A DNA stretch of 64,000 nt from positions 98,578 to 162,577 of the forward strand of contig JBFMHC010000009.1 in the NCBI GenBank assembly GCA_040751755.1, in the 5' to 3' direction. This document shows positions 1 through 10,674 of the stretch, in pieces; within the stretch, counting starts at the first letter, position 1; each line of letters begins with the position of its first letter. The translations under genes were made by a program, and so were the position numbers. The stretch comes from PFJX01 sp040751755. Its GTDB lineage: Bacteria > Pseudomonadota > Gammaproteobacteria > Burkholderiales > Thiobacillaceae. The notes under the pieces are model-generated. The model made no database searches. It saw only the letters and a program-made list of their open reading frames with translations, and was not told where the DNA came from.

Positions 1-156
1 TTCAGCAGCACACTTCCGAGGGCCTCCTTCCTAGCCGCGCCATCTTGAGCGGCTGACGCCCTTTCAGCACCCGCCTTTTCCTGACCCGGCCCACATGCGG
101 GCGGGGAAGGCACACCCATCGACCATCAACCCTGCCTCGACTCATGGAGGATGACC

Positions 157-549
157 ATGATTAGGAAGCACGCCCTTGCCATTGCCTGTTGCGCCGTGGC
201 CCCGTTCTGCGGCAACGCCCTCGCGGCGGACACCCCCCCCCAGACCTGCCTGATCGCGGGCTGGGAGAACCCCGCCAGCATCTGCGAGACCCACAACCGC
301 ACCCTCGCCTCCACCTGCTTCAACTGCCACGGCCCCAACGGCGTGAGCAACAGCGCCATCCCCGGCCTCGCCGGCCAGGACAAGGCCTACATCGTCGAGG
401 CCATGAAGGCCTTCCGCAAGGGTGAGCGCGAATCGACGGTGATGAAGAAATACGCCCTTGGCTACACCGATGCCGAATACGAGGCCCTGGCCGCGCTGTT
501 CGCAACCATGCAGATCAACCTCGCCGACGCCAAGGAGGGCCAGAAATGA
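157..549 (+). CDS. fccA: mono-haem cytochrome c, probable FCSD cytochrome subunit
   Basis: Secreted c-type cytochrome, most likely the electron acceptor subunit of flavocytochrome c sulfide dehydrogenase, which oxidises sulfide in the periplasm. Residues 1-24 are a signal peptide, the haem motif CFNCH is at 54-58, and Met96 (VMKKYA) is the probable sixth ligand. GGAGG at 146-150 lies six bases before ATG 157 but abuts the in-frame ATG at 151, so 157 is preferred. The stop overlaps the fccB start (ATGA, 546-549), which implies coupled translation. One haem in about 106 mature residues fits the monohaem form rather than the two-haem subunit of Allochromatium. A SoxE-like cytochrome is the alternative name. 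Confidence 0.85.
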   Translation: MIRKHALAIACCAVAPFCGNALAADTPPQTCLIAGWENPASICETHNRTLASTCFNCHGPNGVSNSAIPGLAGQDKAYIVEAMKAFRKGERESTVMKKYALGYTDAEYEALAALFATMQINLADAKEGQK

Positions 550-1826
550 ACATGCCACGCCGAGATTTCCTGAAGGTCTCCGCCGCCGGCCTGAGCACGG
601 GCCTGGCCGGTCTGGCCATGCCCAAGGTCGCGCATGCCACGGCGGCGCGCGCCGCGCCCAAGGTCGTGGTCGTGGGCGCCGGCTACGGCGGCGCCACCTG
701 CGCCAAGTACCTGCGCGTCTGGGACCCGTCCATCGAGGTCACGCTCATCGACCCGAGCCCGCACATGGTGTCCTGCCCGATGTCCAACTGGGTGCTGGCC
801 GGCCTGCGCGAGATGTCGGACCTCAACAAGTCCTACGCGCCGCTTGCCCGTTACGGCGTGAAGCAGGTGCAGGACAGCGTGGTCGGCATCGATGCCGCGA
901 AGCGTACGGTGCGCACCCAGGGCGGAAAGACCTACGCCTACGATCGCCTGGTGCTTGCCCCCGGCGTGGAGTTCATGACCGGTTCGGTCGAGGGCTACGA
1001 CGCGGCGGCGAAGGCGGAGAAGGTCACGCACGCCTTCAAGGCCGGGCCCGAGACCGCCCTGCTGCGCCGGCAGTTGCAGGCCATGCCGGACGGCGGCGTA
1101 GTCGTGATCGCCAGCCCGCCGCCCCCCGGGCGCTGCGTGTCCGGCCCCTACGAGCGCGCCTGCATGGTGGCCCACTACTTCAAGCAGCATAAGCCCAGGT
1201 CCAAGATCATCATGCTGGACGGCCACTTCCAGATCGTCTCCAAGGGGCCGATGTTCCAGAAGGCCTTCAACAAGTTCTATCCGGGCATGATCGAGCACCG
1301 GCCGAGCAATATGGTCACCTCGATCGACCACAGGACCATGACCGTCTCCAGCGACTGGGACTCGGTGAAGGCGGACGTCATCAACGTCGTGCCCGCGCAG
1401 CGCGCCGGCAAGGTGTGCGAGATGGCCGGCGCGCGCTGCGACAGCGCGAAACGCTGGTGTCCGGTGGACTTTGCCAGCTACGAGTCGAAGGGCGTGCCCA
1501 ATGTCCACGTGATCGGCGACTCGGTGCTCTCGAACATGCCCAAGTCGGCGCACGTCTCGAACAACCAGGGCAAGATCGCCGCCGCCGCCATCGTCGAACT
1601 GCTCAACGGCCGCCAGCCCGATCCCCTGCCGGTGATCGGCAGCACCAGCTACTCCGCCACTTCGGACCACACCTCCGGCCCCATCGCCGTGGTGATGCGC
1701 TACGACCCCGGCGAGGAGGTGTACGTGCGCCAGCCCGGCGGCGGCGCGGACGAGGACAGCGACGAGCTGAACTTCCAGTACAACCTGGCCTGGTTCGACA
1801 ACATGTGGGCCGACACCCTGGGCTGA
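546..1826 (+). CDS. fccB: flavocytochrome c sulfide dehydrogenase flavoprotein subunit
   Basis: FAD-containing sulfide-oxidising subunit that passes electrons to the cytochrome encoded just upstream. A twin-arginine export signal (RRDFLK at residues 5-10, cleavage near AHA 29-31) precedes a dinucleotide-binding GAGYGG motif at about 44-49. Cys197 (GRCVSGPYE) and Cys305 (RWCPVD) match the redox-active disulfide pair of this family. The C-terminal region has the TSYSATS segment of the FCSD flavin-binding domain. AAGGAGGG at 532-539 is six bases before the start. The 426-residue length is normal for FccB/SoxF. Tat export fits a cofactor loaded in the cytoplasm. Confidence 0.93.
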   Translation: MNMPRRDFLKVSAAGLSTGLAGLAMPKVAHATAARAAPKVVVVGAGYGGATCAKYLRVWDPSIEVTLIDPSPHMVSCPMSNWVLAGLREMSDLNKSYAPLARYGVKQVQDSVVGIDAAKRTVRTQGGKTYAYDRLVLAPGVEFMTGSVEGYDAAAKAEKVTHAFKAGPETALLRRQLQAMPDGGVVVIASPPPPGRCVSGPYERACMVAHYFKQHKPRSKIIMLDGHFQIVSKGPMFQKAFNKFYPGMIEHRPSNMVTSIDHRTMTVSSDWDSVKADVINVVPAQRAGKVCEMAGARCDSAKRWCPVDFASYESKGVPNVHVIGDSVLSNMPKSAHVSNNQGKIAAAAIVELLNGRQPDPLPVIGSTSYSATSDHTSGPIAVVMRYDPGEEVYVRQPGGGADEDSDELNFQYNLAWFDNMWADTLG

Positions 1827-1913
1827 GACCCCGGGATTCCCGACCTGATGGCGCGGGGCCGGCATGACCGGCCCGGCCGCGGCATTGCCGCGCATTTCTT
1901 GAGGAGACTGAAA

Positions 1914-3128
1914 ATGATCTGCAAGAACCTGCACGAAAAATACAGCCCCATGTACCACCTCGCCGCGCTCGGCGCGGGTGGCCTGGGCATCTCGTTCTTC
2001 CTGTACCTGAACTTCCTGCTGCCGCACGAGAGCGGGATCATCTCCTTCGACCAGCTCTGGCCCATCGTCACCGGCGAGCCCAGCCTGAAGGCGTTGTGGG
2101 TCGCGCTCTGCCTGGTCATGGCCCTGGGACTGCTCGCCACCCATTTCGCGCTGATGGCCTGGAACACGCGTGAATTCGCGCTGTTCAAGCGCACCGAGGC
2201 CTACACCGCGCTACGCAACTCCAGCGGCGAGATCAGCCTCATGGTGGTACCGCTGACCATGGCCATGACGGTGAACGCGTGCTTCGTCGCCGGCTCGCTG
2301 CTGATCCCGGGGCTGTGGGAACACATCGAATACCTGTTCCCGGCCGCGATCCTCGCCTTCCTCGCCATCGGCGTGTACGCCATGCGCCTGCTCGGCGACT
2401 ACTTCGCGCGCATGATCCTGCACAAGGGCTACAGCTTCGAGCAGAACAACAGCCTCGCGCCCATGGTCGCCATCTTCGCCCTCTCCATGATCGCGGTCGG
2501 CCTGGCCGCGCCGGTGGCGATGAGCCAGACGCGCGAGACGGTGGTCGTGGCGCTGGCGCTGTCGTCCTTCTTCGCCACCTCCGCCGCGCTGTTGATGCTG
2601 GTGATGCTGGTGATCGGCTTCAACACCATGCTCGCGCACGGCGTCAACAAGGTGGCCGCGCCCAGCCTGTGGCTGATGATTCCCATCACCACCCTGCTGG
2701 GCATCACCTTCATGCGCATCTCGCACGGCCTGCACGAGACCTTCGACCTGCACACCAGCCCCTCGCTGAACCTGGTGGTGATGCTCGCCATCTTCTCCAT
2801 CCAGGTCGCCTTCGGCCTGCTCGGCCTGGCGGTGATGCGGCGCCTGAACTACTTCCGCGAATACGTCCATGGCGACAAGTGCCACGCCAACACCTTCGCC
2901 CTGGTCTGCCCCGGCGTCGCCCTGCCGGTGTTCGGCATGTTCGTGGTCAAGTTCGGCCTGCTCGGCAATGGCCTGATCTACATGTGGACGCCGGCGCACT
3001 ACCTGTTCCTGCTGCCCTTCCTGCTGATCCAGCTGAAGACCCTGCAGGTGTTCCTGATCCTGCTGCGCCGGCTGTTCGTCATGCCGCGGCCGCCCGTGCT
3101 CGCCGGACCGAGCGCGCTGGGTGCCTGA
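1914..3128 (+). CDS. ten-helix integral membrane protein of the sulfide dehydrogenase operon
   Basis: Not firmly recognised. The 404-residue protein shows about ten hydrophobic segments with short loops, starting near residue 15 and ending with a basic-proline tail. Ten helices and the overall character recall the TehA/SLAC1 anion channel fold. I also recall similar proteins beside sulfur-oxidation genes being labelled TsoY, but I cannot verify this. Start at ATG 1914 is set by GAGGAG (1901-1906); an upstream in-frame start at 1848 has no ribosome site. Cys3 is near the N-terminus. Position 87 bases after fccB and 99 before the next gene suggests one operon. A role in moving sulfur anions or anchoring the dehydrogenase is only inference. 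Confidence 0.6.
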   Translation: MICKNLHEKYSPMYHLAALGAGGLGISFFLYLNFLLPHESGIISFDQLWPIVTGEPSLKALWVALCLVMALGLLATHFALMAWNTREFALFKRTEAYTALRNSSGEISLMVVPLTMAMTVNACFVAGSLLIPGLWEHIEYLFPAAILAFLAIGVYAMRLLGDYFARMILHKGYSFEQNNSLAPMVAIFALSMIAVGLAAPVAMSQTRETVVVALALSSFFATSAALLMLVMLVIGFNTMLAHGVNKVAAPSLWLMIPITTLLGITFMRISHGLHETFDLHTSPSLNLVVMLAIFSIQVAFGLLGLAVMRRLNYFREYVHGDKCHANTFALVCPGVALPVFGMFVVKFGLLGNGLIYMWTPAHYLFLLPFLLIQLKTLQVFLILLRRLFVMPRPPVLAGPSALGA

Positions 3129-3227
3129 ACGAACCCCAACCCCGGGCGGGCCGCCTGGCCTGCCCCGATTCACCGGGCGCGGCGGCATCGCCCATCCCAT
3201 GCCGCTCCAACCTTGAGGAGACCCACC

Positions 3228-3602
3228 ATGAAACAACTGCTTCTGCTCTCCCTGCTCGTGATGTCCGGGGCCGTCCAGGCGGACAGCCGCCTCAGCGTCG
3301 CGCAGCTCAAGACCCTGATCCCCGGCAATTCGGTGAGCGGCTTCGCCGACGCCCTGGGCAAGAACTACACCGCCTACTACTCGCCCGACGGCCGGCTGAT
3401 CCAGGTCCTGGAAGGCAAGCTGAAACGCCAGGGCAGCTGGAAGATCACCGACGACGGGCACTTCTGCACCCAGTTCCCCACCGAGAAGGAGAAATGCACC
3501 TTCATCGTCGCCGCCGACGGCGTGCACCAGCGGATCAAGGACGACGGCATGGTCACCAACACCATGAAGGTCTTCTCCAAGGGCAACGTCTACAAGTACT
3601 GA
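3228..3602 (+). CDS. small secreted protein of unknown function
   Basis: A 124-residue protein with a clear signal peptide (MKQLLLLSLLVMSGAVQA, residues 1-18). The mature part is hydrophilic with alternating strands and two cysteines (HFCTQF, EKCTF) that could form a disulfide. ATG 3228 follows GAGGAG (3215-3220) by seven bases; a TTG at 3213 in the same frame overlaps that site and is rejected. The pattern of a signal dye-like beta protein with 'SPDGRLIQV' and 'KITDDGHFC' phrases resembles small periplasmic binding or lipocalin-like domains, but no family is assigned. It closes the fcc operon and may act on sulfur compounds in the periplasm. Confidence 0.65.
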   Translation: MKQLLLLSLLVMSGAVQADSRLSVAQLKTLIPGNSVSGFADALGKNYTAYYSPDGRLIQVLEGKLKRQGSWKITDDGHFCTQFPTEKEKCTFIVAADGVHQRIKDDGMVTNTMKVFSKGNVYKY

Positions 3603-3683
3603 ACCCGGCCACGGACACGTCCCGTCCCCGCCGGCTCAAGTTGGTGGCAGTATCTGCCGAAACAGCAGGCTCACCCGTGCTCA

Positions 3684-3721
3684 GGTGGGGCCGCCAATGC
3701 CACGGCACTGGCGGCCCCACC
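3684..3721. other. near-perfect 38-base hairpin between the fcc operon and the HD-GYP gene
   Basis: A perfect 13-base inverted repeat (GGTGGGGCCGCCA, 3684-3696, and its complement 3709-3721) encloses a second nested pair TGCC/GGCA (3698-3701, 3704-3707). Nearly the whole element can fold into one stem. No T-run follows on either strand, so it is not a standard intrinsic terminator. It could still separate the fcc operon from the next gene, or be a mobile palindromic repeat. Confidence 0.7.
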
Positions 3722-3755
3722 GGGCAGACCGGCGCAGACCGACTTGGAGGTAGGA

Positions 3756-4889
3756 ATGGACGCGGATGTGAACATCCTGGCGGTGGACGACCAGCCGGAC
3801 AACCTGATCATCCTGGAGGACCTGCTCGCAGGCGAGTATCGCGTGCATACGCTCGACCACGGGCAGGCGGCGCTCGACTACCTGGCGAACGGCGGGCGCG
3901 CCGACCTGATCCTGATGGACGTGATGATGCCCGGCGTGGACGGCTTCCAGGCCTGCAGGCAGATCAAGTCCAATCCCATGACGCGCGACATCCCGGTCCT
4001 GTTCCTCACCAGCCTGGAGAGCGCCGCCGACGAGGCGCACGGCCTGTCGCTGGGCGCCGGCGATTTCATCCACAAACCCTTCTCGCCGCCGGTGGTCCTG
4101 GCGCGGGTACGCAACCACCTGCAGCTCGCCCAGGCCAAGCGCCACCTGCAGAGCCGCAACGAGGACCTCGAACAGATGGTCGCCGAACGCACACGCCAGA
4201 TCCTCGCGCAGTCCGAGGAGCTGATGCGACACAGGCAACAACTGATCGCCGCGCAGGGGGCGACCATCACCGCCTTCTGCTCCCTCGCCGAGGCGCGCGA
4301 CAACGAGACCGGCAACCACATCCGCCGCACCCAGCACTACGTGCAGGCGCTGGCGAAGCGGGTGCAGGGCCACCCGCGCTTCCGTGCCGAGCTCAGCGAG
4401 GAGAACATCCACCAGCTCTTCAAGTCCGCCCCCCTGCACGACGTGGGCAAGGTCGCCATCCCGGATGCGATCCTGCTCAAGCCGGGCAAGTTGACGCCCG
4501 AGGAATGGACGGTGATGCAGCGTCATTGCGAGTTCGGCCGCGACGCCATCATCCAGGCCGAGAACGAGCTGGGCGAGGCGACCGGTTCCTTCCTGCGCTA
4601 TGCGCGCGAGATCGCCTACGGCCACCACGAAAAGTGGAACGGCAGCGGCTATCCGCAAGGCCTGATAGGCGACGCGATCCCGCTCTCGGCGCGCCTCATG
4701 GCGGTGGCCGACGTCTACGACGCCCTGATCTCGAAGCGCGTCTACAAGCCGGCCTTCTCGCACGAACAGGCGATGGGCATGATCCTCGAAGGCAAGGGCA
4801 GCCACTTCGACCCGGACCTGACCGATGCCGTGCTGGCCATCGCCGACGAGTTCCATGGCATCGCCCGTCGATTCAGCGACCCGGAATGA
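3756..4889 (+). CDS. response regulator with HD-GYP phosphodiesterase domain
   Basis: Two-component output protein predicted to hydrolyse cyclic di-GMP. Residues 5-125 form a receiver domain with phospho-acceptor Asp55 (LILMDVMMPG) and the conserved Lys in IHKPF. A coiled linker around 128-170 leads to an HD-GYP domain with HD at 228-229 (LHDVGKVAIPD) and HHEKWNGSGYP from residue 290, so the catalytic motif looks intact. GGAGG at 3746-3750 supports ATG 3756 over an in-frame TTG at 3744. The next gene, 30 bases downstream, is another receiver protein; both are probably driven by a histidine kinase encoded elsewhere. It may lower the c-di-GMP seen by the exopolysaccharide system at 10675-16562. 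Confidence 0.9.
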   Translation: MDADVNILAVDDQPDNLIILEDLLAGEYRVHTLDHGQAALDYLANGGRADLILMDVMMPGVDGFQACRQIKSNPMTRDIPVLFLTSLESAADEAHGLSLGAGDFIHKPFSPPVVLARVRNHLQLAQAKRHLQSRNEDLEQMVAERTRQILAQSEELMRHRQQLIAAQGATITAFCSLAEARDNETGNHIRRTQHYVQALAKRVQGHPRFRAELSEENIHQLFKSAPLHDVGKVAIPDAILLKPGKLTPEEWTVMQRHCEFGRDAIIQAENELGEATGSFLRYAREIAYGHHEKWNGSGYPQGLIGDAIPLSARLMAVADVYDALISKRVYKPAFSHEQAMGMILEGKGSHFDPDLTDAVLAIADEFHGIARRFSDPE

Positions 4890-4919
4890 CCCCCTACAAC
4901 GCCTGCGGAGACAGACAGC

Positions 4920-6047
4920 ATGGATGACACCCCCCCCTTCCGGATCTTCGTCGTCGACGACGACCCCGTGTCGCGCATGGTCACGTGCGGCGCGCTCGAA
5001 GGGTCGTGGTACGCGGTGCAGGAGCTGGACGACGGCCAGGCCTGCCTGGACGCCATGGGCGAGGCGCCCGACCTGATCCTGATGGACGTGGAGATGCCGG
5101 GCATGAACGGCATCTCCACCTGCAAGGCGCTGCGCGAGGCCGGCCACGACGAGCCCCAGGTCCTGTTCATCTCCGCCCATGACAACCTGGAGACCCGCCT
5201 CGCCGCCTATAACGCCGGCGGCAACGACTTCATCACCAAGCCCTTCCTCGCGGAGGAACTGGCGGGCAAGGTGCGCGTCGCCGAACTCGCCATCGCGAAG
5301 CGCCGCGACATCGCCCAACAGGCGCACTACGCCCAGCAGACGGCGTTCTCCGCCATGTCCTCGATGGGCGAGATGGGCGTGGTCCTGCAGTTCCTGCGCG
5401 CATCCTTCACCTGCAACACCCCCGACGAACTCGCCGCCACCCTGTTCGAAAGCCTGGCGCAATACGGCCTGGTTGGCATGCTGGAACTGCGTCAGGGCGG
5501 GACGCGGGCCTGCCATTCCTCGCAAGGCGAATGTTCCCCCCTGGAACACTCCATCCTCGGCCATGCCCGCGACATGGGCCGCGTCTTCCAGTTCCGCGAC
5601 CGCCTCGCCATCAACTACCCACACATCACCCTGCTGCTGCCCAACCTGCCCATGGACTCCCCGGACAAGGTGGGGCGGCTGCGCGACCACCTCGCCATCA
5701 TCGCCGAAGGCGCGGAGGCACGCCTGGAGGCCCTGGAAAACGCGGAACGACGACTACGCCAGGCCGACGCCATCGTCACGACCGTCACCGAACTCGGCCA
5801 GGTGCTCGCCGAGATCGAGCGCCAGCAGCAGGACAACCGCATGCAGACCCTGGAGATCGGCTACGAATACATGCAGCAGTTGAACGAGGCCTTCATCCAC
5901 CTGGGCCTGAACGACGGCCAGGAGACGGAACTGGTCAACATGGCACAGGCGACCAACGAGCGGATCTCCGGGCTGCTGGAGGCCGACAAGTCCCTGGGCG
6001 AGCGCCTGCGCAAGGTCACCGAGAGCCTGCGCACCCTACAGGGGTGA
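4920..6047 (+). CDS. response regulator with uncharacterised C-terminal region
   Basis: N-terminal receiver domain (residues 8-125, Asp56 in LILMDVEMPG, Lys in ITKPF) joined to about 250 residues without a recognised output domain. The middle part (about 140-260) looks like a small sensory fold such as GAF, with two cysteines in ACHSSQGEC. The C-terminal part (270-375) is a long charged helix likely to form a coiled coil. No DNA-binding, GGDEF, EAL or kinase motif is visible. It follows the HD-GYP regulator by 30 bases and is probably co-transcribed. It may act by protein contact with that partner or a kinase. Confidence 0.8.
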   Translation: MDDTPPFRIFVVDDDPVSRMVTCGALEGSWYAVQELDDGQACLDAMGEAPDLILMDVEMPGMNGISTCKALREAGHDEPQVLFISAHDNLETRLAAYNAGGNDFITKPFLAEELAGKVRVAELAIAKRRDIAQQAHYAQQTAFSAMSSMGEMGVVLQFLRASFTCNTPDELAATLFESLAQYGLVGMLELRQGGTRACHSSQGECSPLEHSILGHARDMGRVFQFRDRLAINYPHITLLLPNLPMDSPDKVGRLRDHLAIIAEGAEARLEALENAERRLRQADAIVTTVTELGQVLAEIERQQQDNRMQTLEIGYEYMQQLNEAFIHLGLNDGQETELVNMAQATNERISGLLEADKSLGERLRKVTESLRTLQG

Positions 6048-6121
6048 CGAGGCAGCCGGCCGGCCAGTCTGCCCCCTGCGTGCCGCCATGCGCCGAACGA
6101 CAGGCGCAAGGCGCCCGCGCA

Positions 6122-6889
6122 TCACTGGGCAGGACAGGTATCGAGCCGCCCCTCCTGCCAGCACAGCTTGCGCGGGACGAGTTGCCTGCCCGCGGGCCGC
6201 TTGGACGCCGGGCGCGCCGTGGCTGAGGCCGCGGGTTTCGCCGGCGCGGCTTTCTTCGCCTGCGGCCGCTTCTTCGCGGCGGAGACCGGCGTGGCGGACT
6301 TTCGCGCCACCGGCACCGGCGGCATCTCCGTCGACGGATATTTCGCCTGTTCCGCCCCCAGCCTGGTCAGGTCCGCGATGCGCCGGGCAAGCCTGAGGAC
6401 GGCGGCATCGTCCCCCTCCCTCGCCGCCTCGCGGGCCGCATCGAGCGCCGTCTCCGCCGGCACCCAGAGGGTGAAGGCGGCGCGCGCCGCCTGCACGGCC
6501 GCTTCCGCCTGCGCCAGCGCCTGAGCGGCCTCCTCGCTCAGCACGGGCTTCGCGACCACGTCATGCGCGGCAGGTACCGCCGCGGGTGCAGGTACCGCCG
6601 CGGGTGCGGGTACCGCCACGGGTGCAGGCGCCGCCACGGGTGCAGGAGACTGGAATTGTGGGAACAGGGCGAAAGGCCACGGGATGACCGGGAATGTCCT
6701 CGGCACCTGCAGGGGCTGCAGGTAGGGGTTCTGTGCCGGGGCGACGTAACCCGGCGCCGGGATGACGAACGCCGGCAAGACCGGCTGGGGATACACGGCA
6801 TAAGGCCACGGCGGTACCGGATAGTCCGCGGCCACGGCCGCGCAGGCCGGCCCCAACAAGGCAAAAACGATCGAGAGCGTGAAGCGCAT
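6122..6889 (-). CDS. proline-rich secreted protein with SoxK-like helical region
   Basis: A 255-residue protein beginning with a signal peptide (cleavage near residue 21). Residues 25-37 and 69-80 are two copies of a PWP-Y/F-A aromatic-proline motif. Residues 82-106 are an Ala/Pro/Val stalk coded by 18-base DNA repeats. Residues 118-184 form a two-helix Ala-rich segment (AQAEAAVQAARAAF ... AREGDDAAVLRLAR) that resembles SoxXA-binding protein SoxK and DUF4398 domains. The tail is Lys/Ala/Pro-rich with a final Cys pair (KLCWQ, DTCPAQ). Start 6889 is chosen because the signal peptide begins there; upstream in-frame residues are basic and unlikely. Function unknown; envelope location is inferred. 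Confidence 0.65.
   Translation of the reverse strand: MRFTLSIVFALLGPACAAVAADYPVPPWPYAVYPQPVLPAFVIPAPGYVAPAQNPYLQPLQVPRTFPVIPWPFALFPQFQSPAPVAAPAPVAVPAPAAVPAPAAVPAAHDVVAKPVLSEEAAQALAQAEAAVQAARAAFTLWVPAETALDAAREAAREGDDAAVLRLARRIADLTRLGAEQAKYPSTEMPPVPVARKSATPVSAAKKRPQAKKAAPAKPAASATARPASKRPAGRQLVPRKLCWQEGRLDTCPAQ
6573..6644. repeat. four tandem 18-base units in the proline-rich gene
   Basis: Units 6573-6590, 6591-6608, 6609-6626 and 6627-6644 each read close to GGTACCGCCGCGGGTGCA, with one to three changes. They encode the Ala-Pro-Val stalk on the minus strand and are in frame, so copy number can change stalk length without breaking the gene. Confidence 0.9.
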
Positions 6890-7100
6890 TTGATTTTCCC
6901 GTTGCGTGAGATGACCAACCCGCCCCCTGTCCTTGCCGGGCGGCCTCCGAAATATTCTTCTCGTCCGACGACACACGACCTGCCATGTCGCGGAAGGCGT
7001 AGCCATTTTGCCGCAAATCCCCGCGCATGGCGCACGGTCCGGGAACACGGGCATCAGGGCCCGTCTGGGCAGGCAGCACCCCCGAGCGGGGGGCCATCCA

Positions 7101-7133
7101 GGTCCGGTGGCCTATCGTTCCGGCCACCGGACC
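7101..7133 (-). terminator. hairpin downstream of clpB
   Basis: Perfect 12-base stem (GGTCCGGTGGCC 7101-7112 and 7122-7133) with a nine-base loop, lying eight bases beyond the clpB stop. No T-run follows, so it may stabilise the mRNA 3' end or act with Rho rather than terminate alone. Confidence 0.5.
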
Positions 7134-7140
7134 GGCAGAG

Positions 7141-9738
<2,598 letters not shown>

Positions 9739-9768
9739 GGCGGACTCCAGATTCGGTTGATTGGCTCG

Positions 9769-9797
9769 AAGGTGGGGAGGACCGGGGGGATTTCAAT
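9769..9797 (-). promoter_or_regulatory. sigma-32-type promoter of clpB
   Basis: Read on the minus strand: ATTGAAA (9797-9791), a 13-base spacer, then CCCCACCTT (9777-9769). This matches the heat-shock sigma consensus CTTGAAA-N12-15-CCCCATNT at nearly every position. It sits 31 bases upstream of the clpB ATG, leaving a short leader. Clp genes are classic members of this regulon. Confidence 0.75.
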
Positions 9798-9953
9798 GCC
9801 CCTACCGTGGCGCGGGTCAGTCGGGGTTTCGTTAGGCCTGTCGAGAAATCCATCAAACGCGCGCCGCGCGCCGGCGCCGGCGCGGCCGTTATGCACCCAA
9901 CGACAGGCATGGGAATTGCTATCCAACCGAGACTTCCAATACGAGCCGACCGC

Positions 9954-10670
9954 ATGCACGCAAAACGACTCACCCCCCTGCTGTTTCTCGCCACACTGGG
10001 CTGCGGCCCGGCCGGTGCCACCGTGCTCGGCCCCCTGACCGCGGACCCGGGCGCCAGCCAGATCGCCATGGGCAATTTCACGTTCGCGGACAGCGCCATG
10101 CCGGACGTCCTGCGCTCGCATACCCTGGAGTCCGGCGACCTGCAGGGCCCCGGCATCCTGCAGGCCCTCGCCGACGACAGGCTCACCAGCTACATCGACC
10201 CGGACTACCTCGACGACTACGTGGTGCTCGGCTTCACCGACAATGCCATCCGCAACGGCAGCGGCTACGACCTGGCGATCTTCGAGCTGTGGGCGCCGGA
10301 GGCGATCCGCATCTCGCTGTCGGCCGCCGATCCCGGCATCTGGATCACCCCCGTCTACACCGGCTACAAGACCACCTTCAGCAACGGCTCGACCGGCAAG
10401 GTGAACATCGCCTGGCTCGACCTGAGCGTGCTGGGGGTGGGCAACGATGCATTGGTCACGGAACTGCTCATCGGCGCCACCGGCAGCCTCGCGACCGACG
10501 TCAACAACTCGGTGTCCTCGCCCGAGATCGCCGCCGTCGCCGCCATCAACAATGTACCGGTCGTCGAGACCGTCGCCACGGTACCGGAGCCATCCTCGCT
10601 GGGGCTGCTCGGCATCGGCCTCGCCGGTCTGTTGCTGGGGGCCGCGCGCCGTCCGGCCACGCGCGGCTGA
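9954..10670 (+). CDS. PEP-CTERM sorting-domain protein
   Basis: A secreted, probably surface-processed protein of 238 residues. It starts with a signal peptide (HAKRLTPLLFLATLGCG, ending near AGA 22) and ends with the exosortase tripartite signal: VPEPSS, a hydrophobic span, then RRPATRG. The body is rich in strands and small/acidic residues and resembles extracellular beta proteins without catalytic motifs. Start 9954 fits the signal peptide, although no strong ribosome site is visible; upstream in-frame starts exist. It converges with the glycosyltransferase gene, ending five bases from it. The processing exosortase is probably XrtA/XrtB-type and not in this window. Confidence 0.8.
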   Translation: MHAKRLTPLLFLATLGCGPAGATVLGPLTADPGASQIAMGNFTFADSAMPDVLRSHTLESGDLQGPGILQALADDRLTSYIDPDYLDDYVVLGFTDNAIRNGSGYDLAIFELWAPEAIRISLSAADPGIWITPVYTGYKTTFSNGSTGKVNIAWLDLSVLGVGNDALVTELLIGATGSLATDVNNSVSSPEIAAVAAINNVPVVETVATVPEPSSLGLLGIGLAGLLLGAARRPATRG

Positions 10671-10674
10671 AGCC

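Noticed and set aside
1..29. Possible divergent gene start at the left edge (AAGGAGG 29-23 and GTG 11-9 on the minus strand)
   Set aside because: Only three codons lie in the window, so it cannot be supported as a gene.
462..2144. A 560-codon minus-strand frame over fccB
   Set aside because: No ribosome site or motif; fccB on the other strand has Tat signal, GxGxxG and paired cysteines.
6573..6644. CRISPR array
   Set aside because: The 18-base repeats are contiguous without spacers and code in frame for a Pro/Ala stalk.
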